Shown: positions 1 through 8,832 of the stretch, in pieces
Layout: each line of letters begins with the position of its first letter
Position numbering within the stretch: position 1 is the stretch's first letter
Source of the DNA: Polyangium jinanense
Lineage (GTDB): Bacteria > Myxococcota > Polyangia > Polyangiales > Polyangiaceae
Reading direction: 5' to 3'
Assembly: GCF_028435365.1 (NCBI RefSeq)
Contig: NZ_JAGTJJ010000021.1
Span: 62,001-126,000, forward strand
DNA length: 64,000 nt
Made by a program: the position numbers and the translations under genes
The notes under the pieces: model-generated
Databases searched by the model: none
Seen by the model: only the letters and a program-made list of their open reading frames with translations
Told to the model about the DNA's origin: nothing

Positions 1-2
1 CG

Positions 3-119
3 CGAGACTGGAAGGTCATACGCGTGACGGCGAGGGATTGGGCGCGGAATTCGGAAGCGGTGCTCGCGCGGATCACCAAAGCGTTGGGGGTTGATGCGGT
101 AGCATCCGCGAGCATGTGA
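3..119 (+). CDS. C-terminal end of a restriction-endonuclease-like protein (partial)
   Basis: The gene enters from the left edge of the window, and only its last 38 codons are present, ending at TGA 117-119. The visible tail reads roughly DWKVIRVTARDWARNSEAVL. It resembles the end of the VSR/MTES_1575-type nuclease domain found at the C-terminus of some large helicases, where a W-x-V-x-R-V strand is followed by DW and a helix. The family call is inference from a short stretch. The ADP-ribosylglycohydrolase gene follows 78 bp downstream on the same strand. Confidence 0.4.
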   Translation, partial: RDWKVIRVTARDWARNSEAVLARITKALGVDAVASASM

Positions 120-197
120 CCGGTCAAGAGGGCAGGCTCGTTTGAGTGCCTCGACGCTGCACGTGGTACAAGGACGAAGGATTCCATGGAGGATCGC

Positions 198-1301
198 ATG
201 ACCACACGGGAAGCGTCGCCGAGCGAGGACCTCTTTCTGGGCTGCTTGCTCGGCGGAGCGCTGGGCGATGCGCTGGGATATCCGATCGAGTTCGTCCGAT
301 CCGAGAAGCAGATCATCGAGCGGTTCGGCGCCACGGCGCCTCCGGACCTCTCGTACGCGTCGGAGGTACGCGTCTCGGATGACACGCAAATGACCCTCTT
401 CTCCGCCGAAGCCCTCCTGCGCGCGCGGAGCGCCGGCAGCGGCGCGATCGTACCTTTCGCATTGGGCGCCTACCAGCGGTGGTACGTCACGCAAGAATTG
501 GCACCGCGTGATCGCGTACGCCACCGCAGCGGCGAAGGATTGCTCCTCGCGGATCCGCGCCTCTACGCTCGCCGCGCGCCCGGACAGACGTGCTTGAGCG
601 CTCTCTCGTCGAGCTTCACGCGTCCCTCCATCGCGACCATCGACGACCCTCCGAACGGCAGCAAGGGATGTGGCGCCGTGATGCGCGCGGCCCCCTTCGG
701 GCTCGCGGCGCGCACCCGTGAGGATGCATTCGTCGTCGCGCGAGACGCCGCTGTGCTCACGCACGGGCACCCCAGCGGTTATCTGTCTGCCGCGTATCTG
801 GCGGCGCTGGTGCACGATATCGCGCGGGGCGCGACGCTCGAAGAGGCCATGGGCCTGGCCGATGCGCTCTTGGTGCGCGAGCGTGAGCACCAAGAGGTCG
901 CGGCGGCGCTCACTCGCGCGCGAGCGCTCGCGGCGGGAGGCGCCCTGTCTCCTTCGGCCATCGAGCAGCTCGGCGGGGGCTGGGTCGCGGAAGAGGCGCT
1001 CGCGATCGCCATTGCCTGCGTACTCCAGGCGACCGCGCGCAGCGTGGCGCAGACCTTGTGGCGAGCCGTCGCGCATGGCGGCGACAGCGACAGCACGGGG
1101 AGCATCACCGGCAACCTCGTCGGCGTCATGTTCGGCGCGTCAGCGCTGCCGGTGCATTGGCTCTCGCAGCTCGAATTGAGGGACCTGATCGAGCGCGTCG
1201 CTCGGGATCTCCACGCGGCGGCCATGGGGAGCGGCCGCCCTGATCCCACGGATTATCCGGCGGCCGATGGAGTCGTGCGTGTCCCGCGCTGGAACGCGTA
1301 G
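198..1301 (+). CDS. ADP-ribosylglycohydrolase family protein (DraG/ARH-like)
   Basis: This 367-residue protein has the full pattern of the ADP-ribosylglycohydrolase family, which removes ADP-ribose from modified proteins or other targets using two metal ions. Near the N-terminus are GALGDALGYPIEF and SDDTQMTLF, where the paired aspartates and threonine ligate metal. Near residue 300 is HGGDSDSTGSITGNLVG, the second metal-binding block. The length is normal for the family. An ATG lies at 186, but GGAGG at 188-192 sits five bases before the ATG at 198, so 198 is preferred. No partner toxin is adjacent. The genes that could form an ADP-ribosylation pair are 45 kb away (HYD1 toxin and macro domain), so the substrate cannot be guessed. 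Confidence 0.88.
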   Translation: MTTREASPSEDLFLGCLLGGALGDALGYPIEFVRSEKQIIERFGATAPPDLSYASEVRVSDDTQMTLFSAEALLRARSAGSGAIVPFALGAYQRWYVTQELAPRDRVRHRSGEGLLLADPRLYARRAPGQTCLSALSSSFTRPSIATIDDPPNGSKGCGAVMRAAPFGLAARTREDAFVVARDAAVLTHGHPSGYLSAAYLAALVHDIARGATLEEAMGLADALLVREREHQEVAAALTRARALAAGGALSPSAIEQLGGGWVAEEALAIAIACVLQATARSVAQTLWRAVAHGGDSDSTGSITGNLVGVMFGASALPVHWLSQLELRDLIERVARDLHAAAMGSGRPDPTDYPAADGVVRVPRWNA

Positions 1302-1489
1302 GACGCATACAATCGTCATGCGTCCGTTGCCCACGTCGTAATCAGCACCCGCTCTTCGGGGCGGCAGACCGACGATGGCGCAAGGCGAGCAGACCAAGGC
1401 CGAGCAAACCGAGGAGCGGGCCAGGGCTGCCGCTCGGGGTTCCAGGTGCGGCGCGGCAATCGCAGCCGCCCTCCTCGGCGATTGGGCCG

Positions 1490-1536
1490 CCGCCGCTGCC
1501 GCCGCTGCCGCCGCCGCTGCCGCCGCCGCTGCCGCC
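1490..1536. repeat. Short GCCGCCGCTGCC-type microsatellite
   Basis: This is a low-complexity run of GCC and GCT triplets. On the reverse strand it encodes the Gly/Ser linker just before the MYXO-CTERM-like tail of the FG-GAP protein. It is a likely slippage site, though its length in triplets keeps the frame. Confidence 0.8.
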
Positions 1537-2275
1537 GGTCCCCGACTCGCACGCGCCGCTGATGCAAGCGCCTCCCTGGCACGGCGTTCCGTCGGGCGCC
1601 TGCGCATCCCCAGGGCAGTCATCCAGAGTTCCGTCGCACGTCTCGGCCACATCACACACGCCGGCCGAAGCGCGGCATTCCGTGCCCGGCGCGGCTTTGG
1701 CATCCGCGGGGCAATCGGCCAGAGCTCCGTCGCACGTCTCCGCCACATCGCACACGCCGGCCGAAGCGCGGCATTCCGTGCCGAATGGCTTCATGACATC
1801 GAACGGGCAATTGATCGTAACGCCGTCGCACGCCTCCGGCACGTCACATGCGCCCGCCGCAGCGCGGCATTCGGTGCCGAATGGTTTTACGCCGTCGAAC
1901 GGGCAATTTTTCGCCGTGCCGTCGCACGTCTCCGCCATGTCGCATACGTCCGTCGAAGCGCGGCATTCGGTGCCCGCAGCGAGCGCCGCGCAGACCCCGT
2001 CCACGGCCGCGCCCATCATGACGCTGCACGCCTGACAATCGCTCGGAGACCCACCGCCGCAGGCGTCGTCGCAGCACACGCCGTCGACACAAATGCCGCT
2101 CGCGCAATGCAGCCCGGCCGTGCAGGCCTCGCCGTTGCTCTTGAGCTCGCCGAAGAAAAACACGTACGCCGAGCCGGAGGCGTCGCCCTGGTCGTCGTCC
2201 CCGTACGCCCCAACGAGCGCCGTATTCTCGGAGAGGGCGACGTCATGGCCGAAGAAGTCGTTCGCCGCCCCGTCG

Positions 2276-3130
2276 CTGGGCAGGAGCTTGCTCTGCTGCA
2301 TCCAGGTTGCGCCGCTCCGCACGAACACATACGCCGAGCCGGAGAATGACCCCTGGTCGTCGTTGCGTTGCGCCCCCCACGAGCGCCGTGTCGCCCGAGA
2401 GCGCGACCGAGCCGCCGAACAAGTCGCTTGCCGCCCCGTCGCTGGGCAGGAGCTTGGCCTGCTGCGCCCAGACCGCGCCGCTCCGCACGAACACATACGC
2501 CGAGCCGGAGTATATCCCCTGGTCGCTGTCGCCCCACGCCCCCACGAGCGCCGTGTCGCCCAAGAGCGCGACCGATATGCCGAAGGAGTCTTCTACCGCC
2601 CCGTCGCTGGGCAGGAGCTTGGCCTGCTGCGCCCAGACCGCGCCGCTCCGCACGAACACATACGCCGAGCCGGAGGAGCTCCCTGGTCGTCGTTACCCTC
2701 CGCCCCCACGAGCGCCGTGTCGCCCGAGAGCGCGACCGATCTGCCGAAGAAGTCGCTTGTCGCCCCGTCGCTGGGCAGGAGCTTGGCCTGCTGCGTCCAG
2801 ACCGCGCCGCTCCGCACGAACACATACGCCGAGCCGGAGAATGACCCCTGGTCGTCGTCCCCGTACGCCCCCACGAGCGCCGTGTCGTCTGCGAGCGCGA
2901 CGGAAAACCCAAAGTGGTGGTCCGCCGCGCCGTCGCTGGGCAGGAGTTTGGCCTGCTGCGTCCAGACCTCGCCGCTCCGCACGAATACATACGCCGAGCC
3001 GGAGTTGCTCCCCTGGTCGTCGTCGCCTTGCGCCCCCACGAGCGCCGTGTCGCCCGAGAGCGCGACCGCGAGGCCGAAGTCGTGTTCCGCCGCGCCGTCG
3101 CTGGGCAGGAGCTTGGCATGCTGCGTCCAG
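2276..3130. repeat. Six direct DNA repeats of 165 bp encoding FG-GAP units
   Basis: The landmark CAGGAGYTT recurs at 2281, 2447, 2612, 2776, 2941 and 3106. Spacings are 166, 165, 164, 165 and 165 bp. The regular 165 bp unit encodes 55 residues. The one unit with an extra base and the one with a missing base locate both frameshifts of the surrounding gene precisely. Confidence 0.9.
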
Positions 3131-4106
3131 ACCAACGGATCGATCACGATGGGGTACAGAGCCCCCTCGTCCTCGACGTGGATCGCCGCTCGCCCCGCCT
3201 CCACCGAGAGCCACGCCGCGAGGCTCTTCCCCTGCGCGTCCTTTACCCACAGATCGGTATAGGCGAGCGCCCTCCGACCCTCGCTGTCCACGAACCGGAG
3301 CGCCTCCCCACGGCCGTCGCCGTCCTCGTCCTCGAGCTCGGCGTCGAGCTCCCCGCCGAGCTCGAGCGCGATGACCTTCGGCCCCGCGCAGCTCGGCGGC
3401 TCGTCGAGCACGAATCCCTGCTCCAGACCCAGCGGGCCATTGAGGTACCACTCCTCGATCCGCTCGCGCCGATACCGAACCCGGTTGCCCGCCGCCTCGG
3501 GCTCCGCCGCGGGCAACGGCGACAGCGCCCCCTCGCAGCCCAGGGCCGCCGCGCGCATGGCCAGAGACCATTCGCGCGACGAGACCAAAATCCCCGACGG
3601 GCCCAGCGTCGCCGAGAACCGCTGGGCGTCATTCTCGGCGCGGATGAGCCCCAGTCCGAGGTCCACAGCGACATACGGCTCGGGCGCCGCTCGCTGCACC
3701 GCCTCGATGTAGGCGGCACGCAGCGCAGGCGGCATGGACGCCGAGGATTCGGTCGTGGAAGGCGGCGCCGACGCCGAGCCCTCCGTCTTCGGTGGCGCGC
3801 TGTCGGCGCCGCAGGCGAAGAGCCAGGTCATAAGAGCGAAAGCGAAGCCGCGACGCCGCCAGCCCCCGCTCTTCCGTTCCGTGTCCTTCATCATCGCAAG
3901 CCCTTCCTCGGGATTGTTTACAAAGCTGAACCGGGATGCGGCCGAGGAGTACCACAAGAGACATGGCTCGGCGAGACGCTCAACGTTCGGGATACGAGCG
4001 CTTCGAGCCAGCGCGCCCAGATTCTTTCGCTTGACGGGCGCGAGAGACTGCGAAACGCTTCGCTGGTCCTTGAAAGCGCTGCGGCGCTCCTGAACAGGAG
4101 ATTCCA

Positions 4107-5867
4107 TTGACAAACAGCTCCCGTCATCAAGAAATTCCCAGTTCAATCCCTCTAGAAATTATTATCACGCCCGACGTCGCGTTCGAGAAGGTCTTCTCTT
4201 CGACCGCCGCCCGCAAGCTCGGCGAGCTGCAGCGGGATCTGACACCGGTCGTTCAGGAGAAGCTGCCCGAGTTTTGGCAGCAGGTCGGCGTGAGCCTCTC
4301 GAGCCAATCCGGATTCACCGCCCTCTACGACGCCATGAGCGCGACAGCGAGCGCATTCGACGGACTCGGCTCGGCGCCCCCTCCCGCCCCGTTCAGCACG
4401 CTGCACCATGTTTCAGGGGCGCAGACGTTCTACCAGTATAACGTGAGGTTGTCCTGGAAGGTGGCCACGGCGATCCTGCTGGGCTTGGATCCTTCCAAGG
4501 TGAATTACGACAGCCCCGACACGCCCGTTTATGCATCCTGGATCGCCGCCATCACCAATGGTAGCGAGATTCCCGCCCAGATGCTGGAGCCATCCAGCGC
4601 CGCCGCCGAACTCTATGGCTGGTGGAGTCCGGACGCGCGCATGGACAGACCCTCGAGCTCGAGCTTCGAGCAGGGCAACGACGATTTCTCCGCCATGTGT
4701 CAGATCGTCTCGCTCGCGCCGGAGTGGTACCCGTATGGCCTCGTGCGCTTCAACATCCCCGATGCCACTTCGGTGCAGGTGGTTCGCCCGTCGCCCTATG
4801 ATGGATTGACGAGCCCGCTTTGGGTGCAGCGCCCGCCGACCCAGCCGGCGCGCACCGGCGGAGCTGCGCTCGAGACCTTGCTGGGCACGACGATGACGCT
4901 CGGACAGCTCGGCCCCGTGCAGGCCTATATCGTCACGCCACAGACGACGCAGGCGATCTTGCAAGCCGCGTCGGTCGTGTACTACGCGGAGGACCTGGCG
5001 CTGGTGAAGTGGGGCGATACTGCAGAATCTCGGTTCGTGGCCGGTCTTCAGGTCCTGGTCACGGAGCAGTGCCGGGCCGCGCGCGCCATCGCCGACCACG
5101 CATTCGCCGAGCTCATCTTGAAGGACCCCATGAAGAAAGACGACGCGGTCTCAGGAGCGAATGCGGGATCGGCCGCCCCGAGCGCGCCTCCGGCTTCGCT
5201 GGCGGAGGAGATGGAGCGGTGGGCACGACTCGGTATGCGTGAACATCGCGGGCAGCGATTCCCGTCGGACCGCTTCAGCGAAGAGGTGCATCGGACCAGC
5301 AACGCGGTCGCGATTCACCAGGCGGCCACGGATCTCTTGCGGCGCTCCGATCATCCAGACGTGCTCCGGATGATCGTCAATATCGCGAACGTCTCGACGC
5401 ACCGCCCCTTCTTCGATGCGTTGCTCGAGCGCTTGGAAGGGCGAGGGGTGCCCGATGGACCTGGCCAGCGCAGCGGCACGCTCGCCGGGGATGCATTGCA
5501 GCGCCTCGTGGAGGGATTGCCTGCGGGCGACCAGGCGCTCGCGCAGCGGGTTCATGCGGTGCTCGAGCGCGCCGGACGGAGTGATCTGCGCCTGCTCGCG
5601 CTCTCCAGCGGCGCGTTGACGGACGAGGTCGAATCGTTGTTCCAGCGGGTGGGAGCTCAACCGGGCGCGGATGCCAACCTGCTCGGTCTCGCCGCCGTGC
5701 AGATGGCGCGACAGAGACCCGATCGCCTCCTGGCCATCATTGCGGCGGCGAGAGGCCAGGACGAACCTACGCGGCGGAGAATCACCGCGATGGTGCAGCA
5801 AGCCGAGGGCGGGTGGTTTGCGCAGCACGGCGCGGCTCTCGAACAGGCGCTCGGCCTCTCGCCCTGA
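4107..5867 (+). CDS. Hypothetical protein, two-part architecture
   Basis: This is a 586-residue cytoplasmic-looking protein with no signal peptide or membrane segment, and I do not recognise its family. A TTG start at 4107 is chosen because AGGAG at 4096-4100 lies six bases upstream. Residues 1-330 are mixed alpha/beta with aromatic-rich stretches such as YQYNVRLSWKVATAILLGLD. A Pro/Ala/Ser-rich linker follows near residues 350-365 (GSAAPSAPPASLAEE). Residues 370-586 look wholly helical, with repeated leucine-rich helices of possible HEAT/TPR-like character. It is divergent from the FG-GAP gene across a 212-bp gap that must hold both promoters. No function is assigned. Confidence 0.65.
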   Translation: MTNSSRHQEIPSSIPLEIIITPDVAFEKVFSSTAARKLGELQRDLTPVVQEKLPEFWQQVGVSLSSQSGFTALYDAMSATASAFDGLGSAPPPAPFSTLHHVSGAQTFYQYNVRLSWKVATAILLGLDPSKVNYDSPDTPVYASWIAAITNGSEIPAQMLEPSSAAAELYGWWSPDARMDRPSSSSFEQGNDDFSAMCQIVSLAPEWYPYGLVRFNIPDATSVQVVRPSPYDGLTSPLWVQRPPTQPARTGGAALETLLGTTMTLGQLGPVQAYIVTPQTTQAILQAASVVYYAEDLALVKWGDTAESRFVAGLQVLVTEQCRAARAIADHAFAELILKDPMKKDDAVSGANAGSAAPSAPPASLAEEMERWARLGMREHRGQRFPSDRFSEEVHRTSNAVAIHQAATDLLRRSDHPDVLRMIVNIANVSTHRPFFDALLERLEGRGVPDGPGQRSGTLAGDALQRLVEGLPAGDQALAQRVHAVLERAGRSDLRLLALSSGALTDEVESLFQRVGAQPGADANLLGLAAVQMARQRPDRLLAIIAAARGQDEPTRRRITAMVQQAEGGWFAQHGAALEQALGLSP

Positions 5868-6046
5868 GCAGCTGGGAGCCTTCGAGCTCTGCCCCCTTCG
5901 CGTACGGCCTCATCCGCGACGAGGCATAACCCGGCTCAGGTATCCGCGACGATGCACACCATGTGGATCTCGTCTTCGGCCTCCATGGAGAAGACGCTAC
6001 GTTCTTGCAGATACAGAATGCAAGCGAACAGGGACGGCGGGGGCGA

Positions 6047-8365
6047 TCAGGGCGCCTTGGCTTTTTCTTCTTTTTCGTAGCGGGCGATCTTCTTGCCAAC
6101 TTCGAGTCGCCAGCCACCGCCCGCGGGATCGATGAAATCGACGCCCACGGCGTCGCCGCGGTGGAACCGGTCGTTGTGCTTGTCGAGCACCTTGGCGATT
6201 TTCTTCATGAGGGCCTCGCGCTCTGCGGCCGGGAGCTTGGTTTGCTCGGGCGTGAGGAAGACGCGAGAGGGGGGCGGGCCTCCGAAGGGGCTCGTGCGCA
6301 GGCCGTGCTTCGCCCAGGCGTTGTGCGCGCCGTAGGCCTCGAGCGAGACCCCGAGCCAATCCATCGAGTGGTTCGTCGCGTATTCGTTCCGCACCACGAG
6401 CTTCTTGTCGCCCGCGCGGAACGAGACCGTCGGATGGCTCCCGTACGAGACATCGGCGAGGATGAGCGAGTATTTGGCCGCCTTGCCCGGCTCGATCACG
6501 CCGAGGGCTTTCTTCACCTCGCGCACCTCTTCGCGGCCCTCCGGGGAGCTGCGCATCTGGCGAAACCGCGCGAACGCCTCGATCGGCGGCGTCGGCTCTT
6601 TGCCCGTGTTCTCGAGCGAGCCCGAGAGCGTACGGTTCGAGTGCATCCAGCTCGACATGTTCACCGGGTTCTTCAGGACCAGCGGCGTCGCGGCCGGATC
6701 CACGATCCCGATGCCCGACGCGTAGAGCGTCGCGTACGCATTGCCCTGGCTGTCTTCCTCCCGCTCGACCTGGAAATCGATCGGGCCTGCGCGCAGGTGC
6801 AGGCGCATCTTTTTGCCCGTCACGATCGGCACGAGCGCGCGCGCGTCGACGAAGACGCGCTCGATGAGCTCCTTCGCGCCCTCGCCGTCGAGCCAGGGCA
6901 AGACCACGATGATGTACAGGTCATCCCAGCCCGCGATGAACTGCACGTCCGGCTCCGGCACCATCGCGGCCTCGGCGATCTTTGGCCTGAGCTCGCTCGA
7001 GAGTGGGGTGATCTCGGCCCGCCCGAAGGAGAGCGCGCCGGGCGCCTTGTCCGTGACGAAGACCTCTGCGTTGTCGTGGAAGCGGTCGAAGCGCCCGTCC
7101 CGCGAGGTGTCCGCGAGGGAGACGAAGGCGACGCGCGTCTCGTCGCTGTCGAAGGTGAATGCGCCGATTGCTGCGAGCGGCCCCTCGAGCTCGGCGAGCG
7201 GCTCGCTCGAGCCTGCCGCCGCGAGGACCACGGAATCGGCTTCTTCTCGCAATTCGAAGAGCGTGCCTTTGGGGCTCAAGACGCGGCTCGTTTTGGGGGG
7301 CGGGGCTGCGGGCGCCACGGAGTCATCGGAGGGGCCTGCGTCATCCGGCGCGCCCGCGTCCGGGTCCGGCGGCGGAGGCTCTCCGGCGAGACGCTTGGCG
7401 CCCGAGCCGTCGAGCCCCGCACGGTAGATCGCGCCCTCGCCCGTGCGGAACAGGAGCCCATCGCCCACGAACGCCGTGAAGAGCTTTCCTGTCTCGATCT
7501 TTGCGCCGTCCACCGAGATCGACGCGGGCAGGTCGGTGATGGATTGGTCTTTCACGTTCACGAGCGCGAGGTGCCGGGCGTCGCTCTGGTTCCACCAGTC
7601 GCGCACGTCGTCTTTCTTCGGCTCTGCGGGTCGCCTCAGGAGGACGCGCGCGCCGTCGGAGGAGATATCGTGCACGATTCCCTTGGGCGTCAGCTTCACG
7701 TCCTCGCCCATGGCGCCGAGCACATGGGTCTCTTCGTCGGCCGCCTCGTACGACCGCAAGGCTGCCCTGCCGTCCTTGGAATCGACCTTGCCGATCGAAT
7801 AGGCGATCCATCGCCGTGAAACGGCCTGGGCGACCGTGCTGCAGCGGTATCCTTCCGGCGAGATGCGGACGGGCGCTCCTGCGGCTGCGGGCAGGCGGTA
7901 GAGCGCTGTCTTCGCGAACGCGTCGCCGAGCTTCTCGTAGTAATCGTCGCCGTCCTCGTCGTCGTCCTGCTTGGGCAGGGCGGGCCTCTGGATCACGATG
8001 GCGTCGCCGCCGAGCACGGCCATTGCGAGGATCTCGTCCTGCGTGACGAGCAGCTCCACCGCGGGTCCACCCGCGATGGAGCGGCGCACGACGGCGTTCG
8101 TCGGAGGCTGTCGGGAGGCCTCGTCTTTCGGCGGTCTCTCCTCGAGGGTGAAGATCTGCGAGCCGTCTTCGGAGAACATCACGTCGAGCACGCGGGCCTC
8201 CGCGCCGGCAAGCTTGCGGAGCGACTGGATGGGCGAGGTCGACGTCGGGGCGGGCGCGGCGTCGCCTGCGTCGGCATCGGGCGTGGGGCCGGGCTTGCTT
8301 TTGCAGGCCAGCGCGGGGGCGGCGAGCGCGAGCGCGATGGTGGCAAACCAAAATGTTCGAGCCAT
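6047..8365 (-). CDS. Large lipoprotein with beta-propeller-like region
   Basis: The longest frame starts at 8632, but ATG 8365 follows an AGAAGG site and opens a clear lipoprotein signal, MARTFWFATIALALAAPALACKS cut before the Cys, so 8365 is chosen (772 residues). After an Ala/Pro/Ser-rich linker there are recurring blade-like segments, such as LDVMFSEDGSQIFTLEE, GEGAIYRAGLDGSGAKRL and ETRVAFVSLADTSRDGRFD. They suggest a TolB/WD40-type propeller sampling the periplasm or cell surface. The last 200 residues are different, with a beta-rich segment and then a helical, charged tail ending in KKIARYEKEEKAKAP. It stands alone on its strand. Its promoter lies in the 467-bp gap shared with the divergent CHAT operon. 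Function is unknown. Confidence 0.7.
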   Translation of the reverse strand: MARTFWFATIALALAAPALACKSKPGPTPDADAGDAAPAPTSTSPIQSLRKLAGAEARVLDVMFSEDGSQIFTLEERPPKDEASRQPPTNAVVRRSIAGGPAVELLVTQDEILAMAVLGGDAIVIQRPALPKQDDDEDGDDYYEKLGDAFAKTALYRLPAAAGAPVRISPEGYRCSTVAQAVSRRWIAYSIGKVDSKDGRAALRSYEAADEETHVLGAMGEDVKLTPKGIVHDISSDGARVLLRRPAEPKKDDVRDWWNQSDARHLALVNVKDQSITDLPASISVDGAKIETGKLFTAFVGDGLLFRTGEGAIYRAGLDGSGAKRLAGEPPPPDPDAGAPDDAGPSDDSVAPAAPPPKTSRVLSPKGTLFELREEADSVVLAAAGSSEPLAELEGPLAAIGAFTFDSDETRVAFVSLADTSRDGRFDRFHDNAEVFVTDKAPGALSFGRAEITPLSSELRPKIAEAAMVPEPDVQFIAGWDDLYIIVVLPWLDGEGAKELIERVFVDARALVPIVTGKKMRLHLRAGPIDFQVEREEDSQGNAYATLYASGIGIVDPAATPLVLKNPVNMSSWMHSNRTLSGSLENTGKEPTPPIEAFARFRQMRSSPEGREEVREVKKALGVIEPGKAAKYSLILADVSYGSHPTVSFRAGDKKLVVRNEYATNHSMDWLGVSLEAYGAHNAWAKHGLRTSPFGGPPPSRVFLTPEQTKLPAAEREALMKKIAKVLDKHNDRFHRGDAVGVDFIDPAGGGWRLEVGKKIARYEKEEKAKAP

Positions 8366-8621
8366 GAGAGCCTTCTTTTCGAGAGCCGCGCACGGCGGGA
8401 GGGGCCGACGGTGCCAGAGGTCCGGCCGGCGAGGTGTTTCGAGGACAAACGCGCGCGGGGATCGGGGGCAACCTTCATGCCAGGTATTTCCACTCGATCT
8501 GGGTCGCGCGAGGGCTTGAGGCAAATAACCTCGTAAACGTGTTCTTGGCGCAACCGTGCGCGGGGCGTGTAGAAGTACGCCCCCGTGACGCACGCGCAGG
8601 TCGACTCCGTCAGGTGATCGC

Positions 8622-8671
8622 TGACGCGTCAAGAGGATCGCTGACGCGTCACGAGGGGCGCTGACGCGTCC
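8622..8671. promoter_or_regulatory. Three phased copies of TGACGCGTCA (the third with one mismatch), candidate operator array
   Basis: The self-complementary decamer TGACGCGTCA occurs at 8622-8631 and 8642-8651, and TGACGCGTCC at 8662-8671. The period is exactly 20 bp, about two helical turns, so all three sites face the same side of the DNA. The array lies 162 bp before the start of the CHAT operon and 256 bp from the divergent lipoprotein start. Binding by a dimeric regulator is inferred. Confidence 0.5.
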
Positions 8672-8832
8672 GTGTCGCAGACAGAAGGCCGGCGCCAGGC
8701 GAGAAGAACGGCTGGTACCCTATCGGCTGCTCGAGAGAATGTGGCACACGACGTGCTGAATGACGAACGCGGAGGTGTGGTTCGTCGCGGCGGCTTGCGC
8801 ACCATGACGCTCAGGGCGAAGGAGGCACATCG

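Larger units (their letters stand above)
1342..3894 (-). pseudogene. FG-GAP repeat surface protein with Cys-rich region and MYXO-CTERM-like tail, frameshifted
   Basis: Translation starts at one of two adjacent ATGs (3894, 3891) behind a GAGGAAGG ribosome site. A lipoprotein signal ending LFACG comes first. Next is a short domain, then six repeats of about 55 residues of the form KLLPSDGA..D.FG.SVALSGDTALVGA..DDQG..SGSAYVF, the beta-propeller FG-GAP type. A Cys-rich region with repeats like GTECRASAGVCDVAETCDG follows, then a Gly/Ser linker, and finally GGCDCRAAPG with a hydrophobic segment and RHRR, resembling the MYXO-CTERM surface-sorting tail. Two single-base indels disrupt it: one base lost near 2677 and one gained in the C-run near 2371-2376. 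They cancel, so both ends share a frame, but a ribosome staying in the first frame stops at 2593. Repaired, the protein would be about 850 residues. It is probably a cell-surface adhesin or binding protein. Confidence 0.75.

Noticed and set aside
198..1301. The ADP-ribosylglycohydrolase as partner of the HYD1 toxin
   Set aside because: It is 45 kb away with no shared operon. The macro-domain gene next to the toxin is a better candidate.
1375..2349. Long forward-strand open frame opposite the FG-GAP gene
   Set aside because: It is antisense to clear FG-GAP and Cys-rich coding sequence, and its product is Arg/Ala-rich without any domain.
2276..3130. CRISPR-like array
   Set aside because: The regular repeats are 165-bp coding units of an FG-GAP protein, far longer than CRISPR repeats and without unique spacers.
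5963..7819. 618-codon forward open frame opposite the propeller lipoprotein
   Set aside because: No ribosome site, and composition typical of antisense frames in GC-rich DNA. The reverse gene has a lipoprotein signal.
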